A stretch of DNA of 60,655 bases from Pseudomonadota bacterium (GTDB lineage: Bacteria; Pseudomonadota; Alphaproteobacteria; Sphingomonadales; Sphingomonadaceae), in the NCBI GenBank assembly GCA_023424095.1, contig JAFAEG010000046.1, forward strand, positions 1-60,655, read 5' to 3'. Positions 42,299 through 50,957 of the stretch are shown here, in pieces. How positions within the stretch are numbered: position 1 is the stretch's first letter; every line of letters begins with the position of its first letter. The notes beneath the pieces are model-generated. The model saw only the letters and a list, made by a program, of their open reading frames with translations, had not been told where the DNA came from and ran no database searches. The position numbers and the translations under genes were made by a program.

Positions 42299-43309
42299 TC
42301 AGCGCCGGACGTCCAATTCCCCCGCCATGAAGGCGTCGATGTCGCGCGGGGCGAACAAAGCCGCGTCGCCGGGCAGGCTGTGTTTCAGCGCGGTCAAAGC
42401 GAGGCCGGAGCGGACGGTCCAGTCCAGATCGCGGCCCGTGCGGATACCGTGCAGGATGCCGGCGGCGAAGGCGTCGCCGGCGCCGATCCGGTCGACGATG
42501 CTGGCGACGCGCACTTCCTCGGTCTGGGCAGCGCCGTCGCGCGTGTCGATGCGGGCGGAGATGCGGTGGCGGTCGGCATCGTCGATGTGGCGGGCGGTGG
42601 AGGCGATCAGCCGGAGCTTCGGGAAAGCCTCAAGCGCGGCCTGCGCGGCCTCGCGGCGCCGATTCGCGCCGTCACCCCTGAACTCGCGGCTGAGCAGCAG
42701 CGAAATGTCGCGATGATTGCCGAACAGGATTTCGGCCTGGGCGACGAGCTGGCGAAGGAGGGCCGGTGGATCGCTATCCCAGTTCCGCCAGAGCTGCGCG
42801 CGATAATTGCCGTCGAACGAGATCGGCACGCCCGCCGCGCTCGCGGCTTCGGCGGCGGCAATGGCGAGCTCGGCGGAAGCGGGACCGAGCGCGGGCGTGA
42901 TGCCGGAAATGTGGAACAGGCTCGCGCCGGGCAGGATGGTCGGCCAGTCGAAATCCGCCGCGGTTGCTCGGGCGAAGGCGCTTGCCTCGCGGTCGTAGAC
43001 GATTTCGGAGGCGCGCAACCCCGCACCGGGGGCGAGGAAATAGAGCCCCATGCGGCCGGGGGCGGTGGCGACGTTGGCGGCGTCGACATTGTGACGGCGC
43101 AGATAGCCGGTCGCGGCCTCGCCGAGCGCATTGTCGGGCACGCGGCTGACCATCGCCGTAGCGTGGCCGAGATGGGCGAGGGCGACCGCGACATTGGCCT
43201 CCGCCCCGCCGACATGGACGTCGAGGCGCGGGGTCTGGAGCAGCACTTCGCGGCCGGGCGCGGTGAGGCGCAGCAGCAGCTCGCCGAAGCAAAGGATCCG
43301 GCCCGTCAC
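42299..43309 (-). CDS. kdgK: 2-dehydro-3-deoxygluconate kinase (KdgK)
   Basis: The 336-residue PfkB/ribokinase-family sugar kinase phosphorylates KDG to KDPG. The N-terminus (GRILCFGELLLRLTAPG), the substrate motif VGGAEANVAVALAHLG, the KdgK-like region with FDGNYRAQLW, and the ATP/catalytic motif DRIGAGDAFAAGIL (Asp as base) all fit. It starts at GTG 43309 and overlaps the KduD stop by four bases (GTGA), so it is coupled. Third gene of the isomerase-dehydrogenase-kinase operon, transcribed from operator site 5. Confidence 0.93.
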   Translation of the reverse strand: MTGRILCFGELLLRLTAPGREVLLQTPRLDVHVGGAEANVAVALAHLGHATAMVSRVPDNALGEAATGYLRRHNVDAANVATAPGRMGLYFLAPGAGLRASEIVYDREASAFARATAADFDWPTILPGASLFHISGITPALGPASAELAIAAAEAASAAGVPISFDGNYRAQLWRNWDSDPPALLRQLVAQAEILFGNHRDISLLLSREFRGDGANRRREAAQAALEAFPKLRLIASTARHIDDADRHRISARIDTRDGAAQTEEVRVASIVDRIGAGDAFAAGILHGIRTGRDLDWTVRSGLALTALKHSLPGDAALFAPRDIDAFMAGELDVRR

Positions 43310-44061
43310 CGCGCCAGCCAGCCGCCATCCACGGCGAGGATGTGGCCCTGGACATAGTCCGAGGCGGAGGAGGCGAGGAACACGGCCGCGCCGCCAAGAT
43401 CGCCTGGGCTCCCCCAGCGCCCGGCGGGAATGCGCTCCATGATCTGCCGGTTGCGGGTCTCGTCCGCCTGCAGGGCCGCGGTGTTGTTGGTGGCGATATA
43501 GCCCGGCGCGATCGCGTTCACGTTCAGGCCCTTCGCCGCCCATTCGTTGGCGAGCAATTTGGTGAGGCCGGCGACGCCCGATTTCGAGGCGGTGTAGCTC
43601 GGCACGCGGATGCCGCCCTGGAAGCTGAGCATCGAGGCGATGTTGATGATCTTGCCCGCGCCTTGCGAGATCATCGGCTTGGCCGCGGCCTGGCAGAGGA
43701 AGAAGACCGACTTCAAATTGGTGTCGATCACCGCGTCCCAATCCGCCTCGGTGAAGTCCACCGCATCGGCGCGGCGGATGGTGCCGGCATTGTTGACGAG
43801 GATGTCGAGGCGGCCGAGTTCGGCGATGGTCCGGTCCACGACGTCCTGCACCGGCGCGATGGTGGCGAGATCGGCGGGGATGATCGCGGCGCGGCGCCCG
43901 GCCTGCTCGACCAGGCGGGCGGTCTCATCGGCGCTGGAACGGCCGACCAAAGCGACATCCGCCCCGGCCTGCGCCAGCGCCAGCGCGATGCCCTGGCCGA
44001 TACCGGTATTGGCGCCGGTGACGATCGCGACCTTGCCGGTGAGGTCGAAGAATTTGGTCAT
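43306..44061 (-). CDS. kduD: 2-dehydro-3-deoxy-D-gluconate 5-dehydrogenase (KduD/DhuD-like SDR)
   Basis: The 251-residue SDR enzyme has TGANTGIGQGIALAL for NAD(P) binding, NNAGTIRRADAVDF, the catalytic Ser in INIASMLSFQGG and YTASKSG (Tyr-x3-Lys), and the terminal GHILAVDGGWLAR of the KduD group. KduD reduces 2,5-diketo-3-deoxygluconate to KDG. The gene lies 16 bases after the RpiB-like isomerase and four bases overlap with kdgK, which supports the role in unsaturated uronate breakdown. Confidence 0.93.
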   Translation of the reverse strand: MTKFFDLTGKVAIVTGANTGIGQGIALALAQAGADVALVGRSSADETARLVEQAGRRAAIIPADLATIAPVQDVVDRTIAELGRLDILVNNAGTIRRADAVDFTEADWDAVIDTNLKSVFFLCQAAAKPMISQGAGKIINIASMLSFQGGIRVPSYTASKSGVAGLTKLLANEWAAKGLNVNAIAPGYIATNNTAALQADETRNRQIMERIPAGRWGSPGDLGGAAVFLASSASDYVQGHILAVDGGWLAR

Positions 44062-44077
44062 GTGCTGGCCCGCCGCG

Positions 44078-44755
44078 TCAGGACAAAGCGGGCTCGGCGC
44101 GGTCCTGCCGGGCGTCGCCGGACGACAGGCCCTTCAGATAGGCGCTGATCGCCTCGTCCTGCGAAGACGGGTAGAAATATTCGGCGAAGCGCTCGCCGGC
44201 GATCGCCGCTTTCAGCAGGTCCTGATCGACCGAATTGAGCACCGTGAGCATGTCCCTGCACGTGACCGCCTTCAGCTCCTTCAGGATGCCGCGATTGCGG
44301 CGCATGATCTCGGCGCGCTCCTTGGGGTAGCCGAGGCCGCGTTCGCCGTCGAACAGCTTGCGATAGACATCCTGCAGGTTGAGCTCGGCCGCCCAGCCGA
44401 AGCCCTTGGCATAAGGCATGGCGATGGCGTTGCCGTCGTTGATCTGGCCGAACAGGAAAGCGTCGGTCGGATCGACGATCAGGCCGCAGAACACGCCGGG
44501 CATGGCGTTGCAGGCGAGCATCGAACCCGTTCCGGTGCCGCAGCCGGTGACGACGAAATCGGCGGCCTTCGAATTCAGCAAAATGCCCGCCAGTAGGCCG
44601 TTCATCACATAGGTCAGCGAGGCTTCATCCTCCGCCGAATACATGCCGTAGTTGAAGACCTCATGGCCCATCGGCTCGGCAACCGCGGTCAGCGCGTCGT
44701 GGATCAGGGCGTTCTTGGCGGCCTGGCTGTTCTCGGTGATCAGCGCGATCTTCAT
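44078..44755 (-). CDS. RpiB/LacAB-family isomerase (DhuI-like)
   Basis: The 225-residue protein has the RpiB/LacA/LacB sugar-isomerase fold: MKIALITENSQAAKNALIHDAL, HEVFNYGMY, the active-site loop DFVVTGCGTGTGSMLACNAMPGVFCGL, then FGQINDGNAIAMPYAKGFGWAAELNL. Size and context match DhuI, an RpiB-type isomerase that converts the 5-keto-4-deoxyuronate ring-open product to the 2,5-diketo form in streptococci. No KduI-type cupin isomerase is seen here, so this gene probably takes that step. It leads the operon with kduD and kdgK under operator site 5. A generic ribose-phosphate role is less likely. Confidence 0.85.
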   Translation of the reverse strand: MKIALITENSQAAKNALIHDALTAVAEPMGHEVFNYGMYSAEDEASLTYVMNGLLAGILLNSKAADFVVTGCGTGTGSMLACNAMPGVFCGLIVDPTDAFLFGQINDGNAIAMPYAKGFGWAAELNLQDVYRKLFDGERGLGYPKERAEIMRRNRGILKELKAVTCRDMLTVLNSVDQDLLKAAIAGERFAEYFYPSSQDEAISAYLKGLSSGDARQDRAEPALS

Positions 44756-44849
44756 CGTTCGGGTCCTTCCTGGCTTCAGGCTGCGGCGGCGCGTGGCTGG
44801 TCCAGCCTGGCGCCGTGCGTGAAGAGCCTGTGGCGAGATCTGCTGGAAG

Positions 44850-44863
44850 GGTAACCGGTGTCA
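44850..44863. promoter_or_regulatory. LacI-type operator, site 5 (isomerase-kduD-kdgK operon)
   Basis: GGTAACCGGTGTCA is the exact reverse of site 1. On the minus strand TTGCGA-17-TACCCT bracket it as possible -35 and -10 boxes for the isomerase operon. Confidence 0.82.
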
Positions 44864-44995
44864 TGGCGCTTCGCAAGGGCGAGGGGTCACGAAGAGACAG
44901 AGTTGCGCGTCACGGCGGCCCGGGCCGCCTTCCGAATCCGATTGTCCCTGCCGGTGATTTCCCCGACAGGCAGGGCAGCTATCAGGAGCATTTGC

Positions 44996-45592
44996 GTGAC
45001 CGTTCGCACCCCCGACCATGAGATCGACCCGCTTTTCCTCGACCGCTGGTCGCCGCGTGCCTTTGACGGCTCCGACCTGCCCGACGCCGATCTGCAGGCG
45101 ATGTTCGAGGCGGCGCGCTGGGCCCCGTCGGCGTTCAATTCGCAGCCCTGGCATTTCCTCTACGCCAAGCGCGGCGACGCCAATTGGGAGCGTTTCCTCT
45201 CGCTGCTCGTGCCGTTCAACCAGGGCTGGGCGCACACCGCTTCGGTGCTGGTCTATATCGTCTCGGATTCGACCCCCGGGGTGGACCGCCACGGTGCGCC
45301 CAAGCCCTCCTCCACCCACGCCTTCGATGCCGGCGCGGCCTGGGTCAGCCTGGCGCTGCAGGCGACGCGCATGGGCTATCACGCCCACGGCATGTCCGGC
45401 ATCGAGATGGAGGAGGCGCGGGCCGCTTTGGGCCTTTCGGAACGCTACCAGCTCAATGCCGCCTGCGTGATCGGCAAGATCGGCGATCCGGCGCAGCTGG
45501 ACGAGAAGCAGCGCGCCCGCGAATTCCCGTCCGACCGCAAGGCGCAGGGCGATTTCGTCCATTGCGGGCCCTGGCCGGAAGAAAGGTCCTAG
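44996..45592 (+). CDS. rutE: Nitroreductase-family protein, RutE-like
   Basis: The 198-residue protein belongs to the nitroreductase family (FMN-binding RWSPRAFDGSDLPDADLQAMFEAARWAPSAFNSQPWHFLYAKR, then GAAWVSLALQATRMGYHAHGMSG). Length and position before rutB fit RutE, which reduces malonic semialdehyde in the Rut pathway. The start is the GTG at 44996, with AGGAG seven bases upstream; the long frame before it is unlike the family. It leads the plus-strand rut operon, 61 bases before rutB. Expression might also depend on the region shared with operator site 5. Confidence 0.85.
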   Translation: MTVRTPDHEIDPLFLDRWSPRAFDGSDLPDADLQAMFEAARWAPSAFNSQPWHFLYAKRGDANWERFLSLLVPFNQGWAHTASVLVYIVSDSTPGVDRHGAPKPSSTHAFDAGAAWVSLALQATRMGYHAHGMSGIEMEEARAALGLSERYQLNAACVIGKIGDPAQLDEKQRAREFPSDRKAQGDFVHCGPWPEERS

Positions 45593-45653
45593 GCAGGGCG
45601 CCCCTTGCCTTGAACCGGCAAAGCGCGAACAATCGCCGCCGAAAGGGGCGGGC

Positions 45654-46382
45654 ATGACGGTCGAGGCGGGCGCATCTCATGGGCGAGTGATCACTTTGCC
45701 CGCGCGTCCGGAGCCGATCCGGGTCTCGGTCGAGGAGACCGCGATCGTCGTCATCGACATGCAGAATGCCTATGCCTCGCCCGGCGGCTATGTCGATCAG
45801 GCGGGCTTCGACATTTCCGGCGCGGCCGGGACGATCGGACAGATCGGCAAGGTGCTGGAAACGGCGCGCAAGGCCGGCGTCGCCATCATCTATCTGCAGA
45901 ATGGCTGGGACGCGGATTATGTCGAGGCGGGCGGACCGGGCTCGCCCAATTGGCACAAGTCGAACGCGCTGAAGACGATGCGCGCGCGGCCCGAATTGCA
46001 GGGCAAATTGCTGGCCAAGGGCGGCTGGGATTATGCCCTGGTCGATGCGCTGGCGCCGCAGCCGGGCGACATCGTCCTGCCCAAGACCCGCTACAGCGCC
46101 TTCTTCAATTCCGCGCTCGATTCCACGCTTCGTTCGCGCGGCATCCGCAACATCGTCTTCGTCGGCATCGCCACCAATGTCTGCGTCGAGAGCACGCTCC
46201 GGGACGGCTTCCACCTCGAATATTTCGGTGTGATGCTGGAGGACGCGACCCACCATCTGGGCCCGGACTTCATCCAGGCGGCCAGCGTCTACAATGTCGA
46301 GAAATTCTTCGGCTGGGTTTCCACCGTCGCCGATTTCTGCGGCGCCTTCGGGCAGATCCCGCAAGCAGAGGAGAGAGACTAG
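45654..46382 (+). CDS. rutB: Ureidoacrylate/peroxyureidoacrylate amidohydrolase
   Basis: The 242-residue isochorismatase-like hydrolase has the catalytic triad Asp-Lys-Cys: VVIDMQNAYASPGGYVDQAGFD, LPKTRYSAFFNSALDSTL and GIATNVCVESTLRDGF. The length and the HHLGPDFIQAA end match RutB, which hydrolyses the ring-opened uracil product to carbamate and 3-aminoacrylate. It is followed directly by rutC. Confidence 0.95.
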   Translation: MTVEAGASHGRVITLPARPEPIRVSVEETAIVVIDMQNAYASPGGYVDQAGFDISGAAGTIGQIGKVLETARKAGVAIIYLQNGWDADYVEAGGPGSPNWHKSNALKTMRARPELQGKLLAKGGWDYALVDALAPQPGDIVLPKTRYSAFFNSALDSTLRSRGIRNIVFVGIATNVCVESTLRDGFHLEYFGVMLEDATHHLGPDFIQAASVYNVEKFFGWVSTVADFCGAFGQIPQAEERD

Positions 46383-46769
46383 ATGCCGTTCGAGCCGATC
46401 AACCCGCCGCAATTCCCGACCCCGATCGCGCCTTATTCGGCCGGCACCAAGGCGAGCGGGACGGTGGTCTATGCGTCCGGCACGCTGGCGCTCGGGCCGG
46501 GCGGGACGGTGCTCCATCCGGACGATGCCGAGGCGCAGACGCGGCATGTGCTGGAGACGATCAGGATCACCTTGGAGGCGGCCGGGGCGACGATGGCGGA
46601 CGTGTCGTTCAACCACATCTTCCTGACCGACTGGGCGCACTATCCGGCGATGAACTCGGTCTATGCGGAATATTTTCCGGGCGACAAACCGGCCCGCTAT
46701 TGCATCCAGTGCGGGCTGGTGAAGCCCGGCCTGGTCGTCGAAATCGCCAGCGTGGCGCATATCGCCTGA
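46383..46769 (+). CDS. rutC: RidA-family 3-aminoacrylate deaminase, RutC
   Basis: The 128-residue YjgF/YER057c/RidA-family protein has PIAPYSAGTKASGTVVYASGTLALGPGGTVLHPDDAEAQTRHVLETI, VSFNHIFLTDW and GLVKPGLVVEIASVAHIA at the end. RutC deaminates 3-aminoacrylate to malonic semialdehyde or protects it. It starts one base after the rutB stop and its own stop overlaps the rutD start (TGATG), so it is coupled. Confidence 0.95.
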   Translation: MPFEPINPPQFPTPIAPYSAGTKASGTVVYASGTLALGPGGTVLHPDDAEAQTRHVLETIRITLEAAGATMADVSFNHIFLTDWAHYPAMNSVYAEYFPGDKPARYCIQCGLVKPGLVVEIASVAHIA

Positions 46770-47575
46770 TGCCCCACGCCGCCGGGCTCTATTATGAATG
46801 GCACGGGCCGGAGGATGGCGAGGTCCTGATCCTGTCGGCCGGGCTTGGCGGGTCGGGCTCCTATTGGCTCCCCAATCTGGACGCGTTTGCCGCGCGCTAC
46901 CGGGTGCTGCTCTACGACCATCGCGGCACCGGGCGAAGCGATCGTTCGCTGCCGGATACGGTCTCGATCGAGGATATGGCGGCGGACCTGCTCGGTTTGA
47001 TGGATGCGTTGGGGGTCGAACGGGCGCATATTCTCGGCCACGCGCTCGGCGGCTTGATCGGCCTCGCGCTGGCCCGCGAGGCGCCGGAGCGGGTGGACCG
47101 GCTCGTGGTCGTGAATGGCTGGGCGGTACTCGATCCCTATACGGCGCGCTGCTTCGACACCCGGCTGGCGCTGCTGCGGGGGAGCGGGGCAGAGGCGTAT
47201 CTGCGGGCACAGCCGATCTTCCTGTTTCCGCCCGACTGGATTTCTGTCCATTCGGACAGGCTCGATGCGGAAGCAGTCGAGCATCTCGCTCATTTTCCCG
47301 GACAGGCGACAGTCGAGAAGCGGATCGCCGCCGTGCGCGCGTGGAACCCGGGGGAGACGCTGCGCACCATCGCAACGCCGGTATTGGTGCTGGCGACGGC
47401 GGACGACGCGCTCGTCCCCCATCATTGCGCGCGCGACCTGTGCGCGCTGCTGCCCAATCACAACCGCATGCTGCAATTCAGCGGCGGCCACGCGAGCAAT
47501 ATCACCGAACCCGAGGACTTTTACGATCGCGTCCTTCCCTGGCTCGCCGGGGAGGACGACCTCAACGAGGAGTAG
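46769..47575 (+). CDS. rutD: Alpha/beta-hydrolase-fold protein, RutD
   Basis: The 268-residue protein has the alpha/beta hydrolase fold (LYYEWHGPEDGEVLILSAGLGGSGSYWLPNLDAF, YDHRGTGRSD). The nucleophile elbow reads GHALGGLIG: Ala replaces the usual Ser, as in RutD of the Rut pathway. NGWAVLDPYTARCFDTRLALL, AEAYLRAQPIFLFPPDW and SGGHASNITEPEDF also match RutD. It promotes aminoacrylate turnover rather than acting as an esterase. It lies between rutC and rutA. Confidence 0.94.
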   Translation: MPHAAGLYYEWHGPEDGEVLILSAGLGGSGSYWLPNLDAFAARYRVLLYDHRGTGRSDRSLPDTVSIEDMAADLLGLMDALGVERAHILGHALGGLIGLALAREAPERVDRLVVVNGWAVLDPYTARCFDTRLALLRGSGAEAYLRAQPIFLFPPDWISVHSDRLDAEAVEHLAHFPGQATVEKRIAAVRAWNPGETLRTIATPVLVLATADDALVPHHCARDLCALLPNHNRMLQFSGGHASNITEPEDFYDRVLPWLAGEDDLNEE

Positions 47576-47580
47576 GACAT

Positions 47581-48645
<1,065 letters not shown>

Positions 48646-48662
48646 AGTAGCGCCACCACGCC

Positions 48663-48740
48663 GTCATACCGGCGAAGGCCGGTATCCAGACCCCGGTCAG
48701 GAAATTCGCAGGGCTGGACCCCGGCCTTCGCCGGGGTGAC
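48663..48740. repeat. REP-like inverted repeat B
   Basis: GTCATACCGGCGAAGGCC and GGCCTTCGCCGGGGTGAC are inverted copies separated by about 40 bases. It lies between the convergent rutA and guaD genes. Confidence 0.8.
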
Positions 48741-48762
48741 GAACTGTGCTCGGCCTCTCCGG

Positions 48763-50031
48763 TTAAACCTTGTTGCCGCGCAAATAGGTGGCGGCGATGG
48801 CGCGGTCGTCGCCGAGGATCTGCAGCGCGAACAGCCGGTCGTGCAGCGAGGCGCCGTGGCTGCGGCGGGCGAGCAGGGGCGTGGCCTGCTCGTCCAGGAC
48901 GACGAAGTCCGCTTCCTGGCCCGGCAGCAGTCCGCCGACCTTGTCGCCGATGCCGATCACCCGCGCGCCGCCGGCGGTGGCCAAATGGAGGGCGCGGAAG
49001 GGATCGAGGCTCGCGCCGCGCAATTGGCAGGTGCGATAGGCTTCGCCGAGCGTGTGCAGGACCGAGAGGGTGGTGCCCGCGCCGACATCGGTGCCGATGC
49101 CGACATTGACGCCGTGCCGGTCGGCGGCGGCGAGATCGAACAGGCCGCTCCCCAGGAACATGTTGCTGGTCGGGCAGAAGGCGATGCCGGCGCCGGCTTC
49201 GGCCATGCGCTGCAGCGCGCTGTCGTCGGAATGGACGCAATGGGCGAAGACCGAGCGTGGGCCGACCAGGCCGAAGCGGGCATAGACATCGAGATAATCG
49301 GCGGCCTCGGGGAAGCGCTCGGCGACATAGGCGATTTCGCCGGGATTTTCCGAAAGATGCGTGTGCATCATCACGTCGGGATGGGCGGCGACCATCTCGC
49401 CCGCCGCGGCCAGTTGCTCGGGGCTGGAGGTGGGGACGAAGCGCGGCGTGACCGCATAACCGAGCCGCCCGCGCCGCCGCCATCTGGCGATCAAAGCCTC
49501 GCTGTCGGCGCGCCCGGAGGCGATCGTGTCGCGCAGGCCTTCGGGGCCCAAGTCCATCAGCACCTTGCCGGAGACGATCCGCATGTCGCGATCGAGCGCG
49601 GCCTCGAACAGGGCATCGACCGAGCCGGGGTGGACGGTGGCGAAGACGAGAGCGCTGGTGGTGCCGTGGCGGAGCAATTCGTCGAGGAAGAAAGCGGCGG
49701 TCGCATCGGCATGGGCGCGATCGGCGAAGGCCTTTTCAGCCGGGAAGATGTGCCGCTCCAGCCATTGCATCAATTGCTCGCCATGCGAGGCGATGCAGCC
49801 GATCTGCGGATAGTGAACGTGGGCGTCGACGAAGCCGGGGACGATCAGCCCGGCAATTTTCTCCACCTCGGCCTCGGCGAATTCCTCGCAAAGATCGTCG
49901 TGGGGGCCGCAGGCGACGACCAGACCGTCTTCGACCACAAGCAAGCCATCCTCATAATGGCGGATCGCCGCGCTGCCCGCGCTCGCCGGGTCCTCCGGGA
50001 CGCTCAATATCTCCGCGCGAAACGCCTTCAT
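48763..50031 (-). CDS. guaD: Guanine deaminase
   Basis: The 422-residue amidohydrolase converts guanine to xanthine. Zinc and catalytic motifs: GFVDAHVHYPQ (HxH), the catalytic region with HGEQLMQWLERHIFPAE, HTHLSENPGEI, HCVHSD and GIGTDVGAGTTLSVLHTL (Asp). It begins at the ATG at 50031 (MKAFRAEIL) and overlaps the XdhC stop (ATGA). It is the last gene of the purine operon and feeds xanthine dehydrogenase. Confidence 0.95.
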   Translation of the reverse strand: MKAFRAEILSVPEDPASAGSAAIRHYEDGLLVVEDGLVVACGPHDDLCEEFAEAEVEKIAGLIVPGFVDAHVHYPQIGCIASHGEQLMQWLERHIFPAEKAFADRAHADATAAFFLDELLRHGTTSALVFATVHPGSVDALFEAALDRDMRIVSGKVLMDLGPEGLRDTIASGRADSEALIARWRRRGRLGYAVTPRFVPTSSPEQLAAAGEMVAAHPDVMMHTHLSENPGEIAYVAERFPEAADYLDVYARFGLVGPRSVFAHCVHSDDSALQRMAEAGAGIAFCPTSNMFLGSGLFDLAAADRHGVNVGIGTDVGAGTTLSVLHTLGEAYRTCQLRGASLDPFRALHLATAGGARVIGIGDKVGGLLPGQEADFVVLDEQATPLLARRSHGASLHDRLFALQILGDDRAIAATYLRGNKV

Positions 50032-50957
50032 CCGGGCCTCCCCAAGCCAAGCAATTGCGCCAGAGCGGCGATGGCGATGACGTCCGGCTCCTTGCCTTCG
50101 ATACCGGAGATTCCGATCGGGCAGGTGAGCCGGGACGCGTCGACGCTCTCCTTCGCGAGCCGCGACAGGAAGCGGGCGCGCTTGGTCTGCGAGCCGATCA
50201 GGCCGACAAATGCCGCGTCGCTGCCAAGGGCGGCGGCGGTGAGGCAATAGTCGAGCGCGTGGTCGTGGGTGAGGATCAGGACAGCGGCATCGGCGGGCGC
50301 GGCGGCGGCGGTGGCGACCAGTTCGTCCTCGCTGGCGAGCGCGACGCCGCTGGTCTCGGCGGCTTCCGGGCGCGTGTCGAACCAGGCGAGGTGGAGCGGC
50401 AGGCCGTCAGCCTTCGCGGCGATGGCGCGACCGACATGGCCAGCGCCGAACATGAGGAGCGGACGGCGGGGGCTGTCGGTTGGTTCGATGAAGCGGGTGC
50501 CTGACGCAGGAAGGGGGCCACGCGCTGTGATCGCTCCCCGACGAAGGCCGGGGTCCAGCCGCTCGGTCAATTCCGGGCCCCGGCCTTCGCCGGGGAGCGG
50601 GCTGCGCTCGACGCGCTCGCCGAGCAGGACTTCGAACGGCCCGTCCTGCTCAGGCGCCGTGCGCAGATGCTCCACCAGCAGGCGCACCCGGCCGCCGCAG
50701 CATTGGCCGAGCAGGGGGCCGAGCGGATAATCCTGCACGCGCCAGCTGCCGGGTTCGAGCGACAGGATCGCGCGCGCCTGCGCCATCGCCTGATGCTCCA
50801 GCGCGCCGCCGCCGATCGTTCCGGCGAGGCCATTCGGCGTCACCACCATGCGCGTGCCCGGGCCGCGCGGGGCGGAGCCTTCGGTGGCGAGGATGGTGAC
50901 CAAGGCGGCCGGCCCCTGCTCCAGCGCCGCGCGGGCGTGAGCGGTCCAGTCAGCCAT
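50028..50957 (-). CDS. xdhC: XdhC, molybdenum cofactor insertion/accessory protein
   Basis: The 309-residue protein matches XdhC, which delivers and protects the molybdenum cofactor for xanthine dehydrogenase. Motifs: ILATEGSAPRGPGTRMVVTP, GTIGGGALEHQAMAQA, QCCGGRVRLLVE, LLMFGAGHVGRAIA (Rossmann-like), ILTHDHALDYCLTAAALGSDAAFVGLIGSQTKRARF. Residues about 120-142 (RSPLPGEGRGPELTERLDPGLRRG) come from a REP-like element inside the gene (50532-50599), kept in frame in the loop between the two domains. It overlaps XdhB upstream by eight bases. Confidence 0.94.
   Translation of the reverse strand: MADWTAHARAALEQGPAALVTILATEGSAPRGPGTRMVVTPNGLAGTIGGGALEHQAMAQARAILSLEPGSWRVQDYPLGPLLGQCCGGRVRLLVEHLRTAPEQDGPFEVLLGERVERSPLPGEGRGPELTERLDPGLRRGAITARGPLPASGTRFIEPTDSPRRPLLMFGAGHVGRAIAAKADGLPLHLAWFDTRPEAAETSGVALASEDELVATAAAAPADAAVLILTHDHALDYCLTAAALGSDAAFVGLIGSQTKRARFLSRLAKESVDASRLTCPIGISGIEGKEPDVIAIAALAQLLGLGRPG
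50532..50599. repeat. REP-like inverted repeat C, inside xdhC
   Basis: CGCTCCCCGACGAAGGCCGG and CCGGCCTTCGCCGGGGAGCG are inverted copies, the same element type as at 48663-48740. It is translated in frame as residues about 120-142 of XdhC. Confidence 0.85.

Noticed and set aside
44078..44755. Ribose-5-phosphate isomerase B as the function of the RpiB-family gene
   Set aside because: It is the first gene of an operon with KduD and KdgK behind a pectin operator, which favours the DhuI-type uronate role; the fold alone does not decide.
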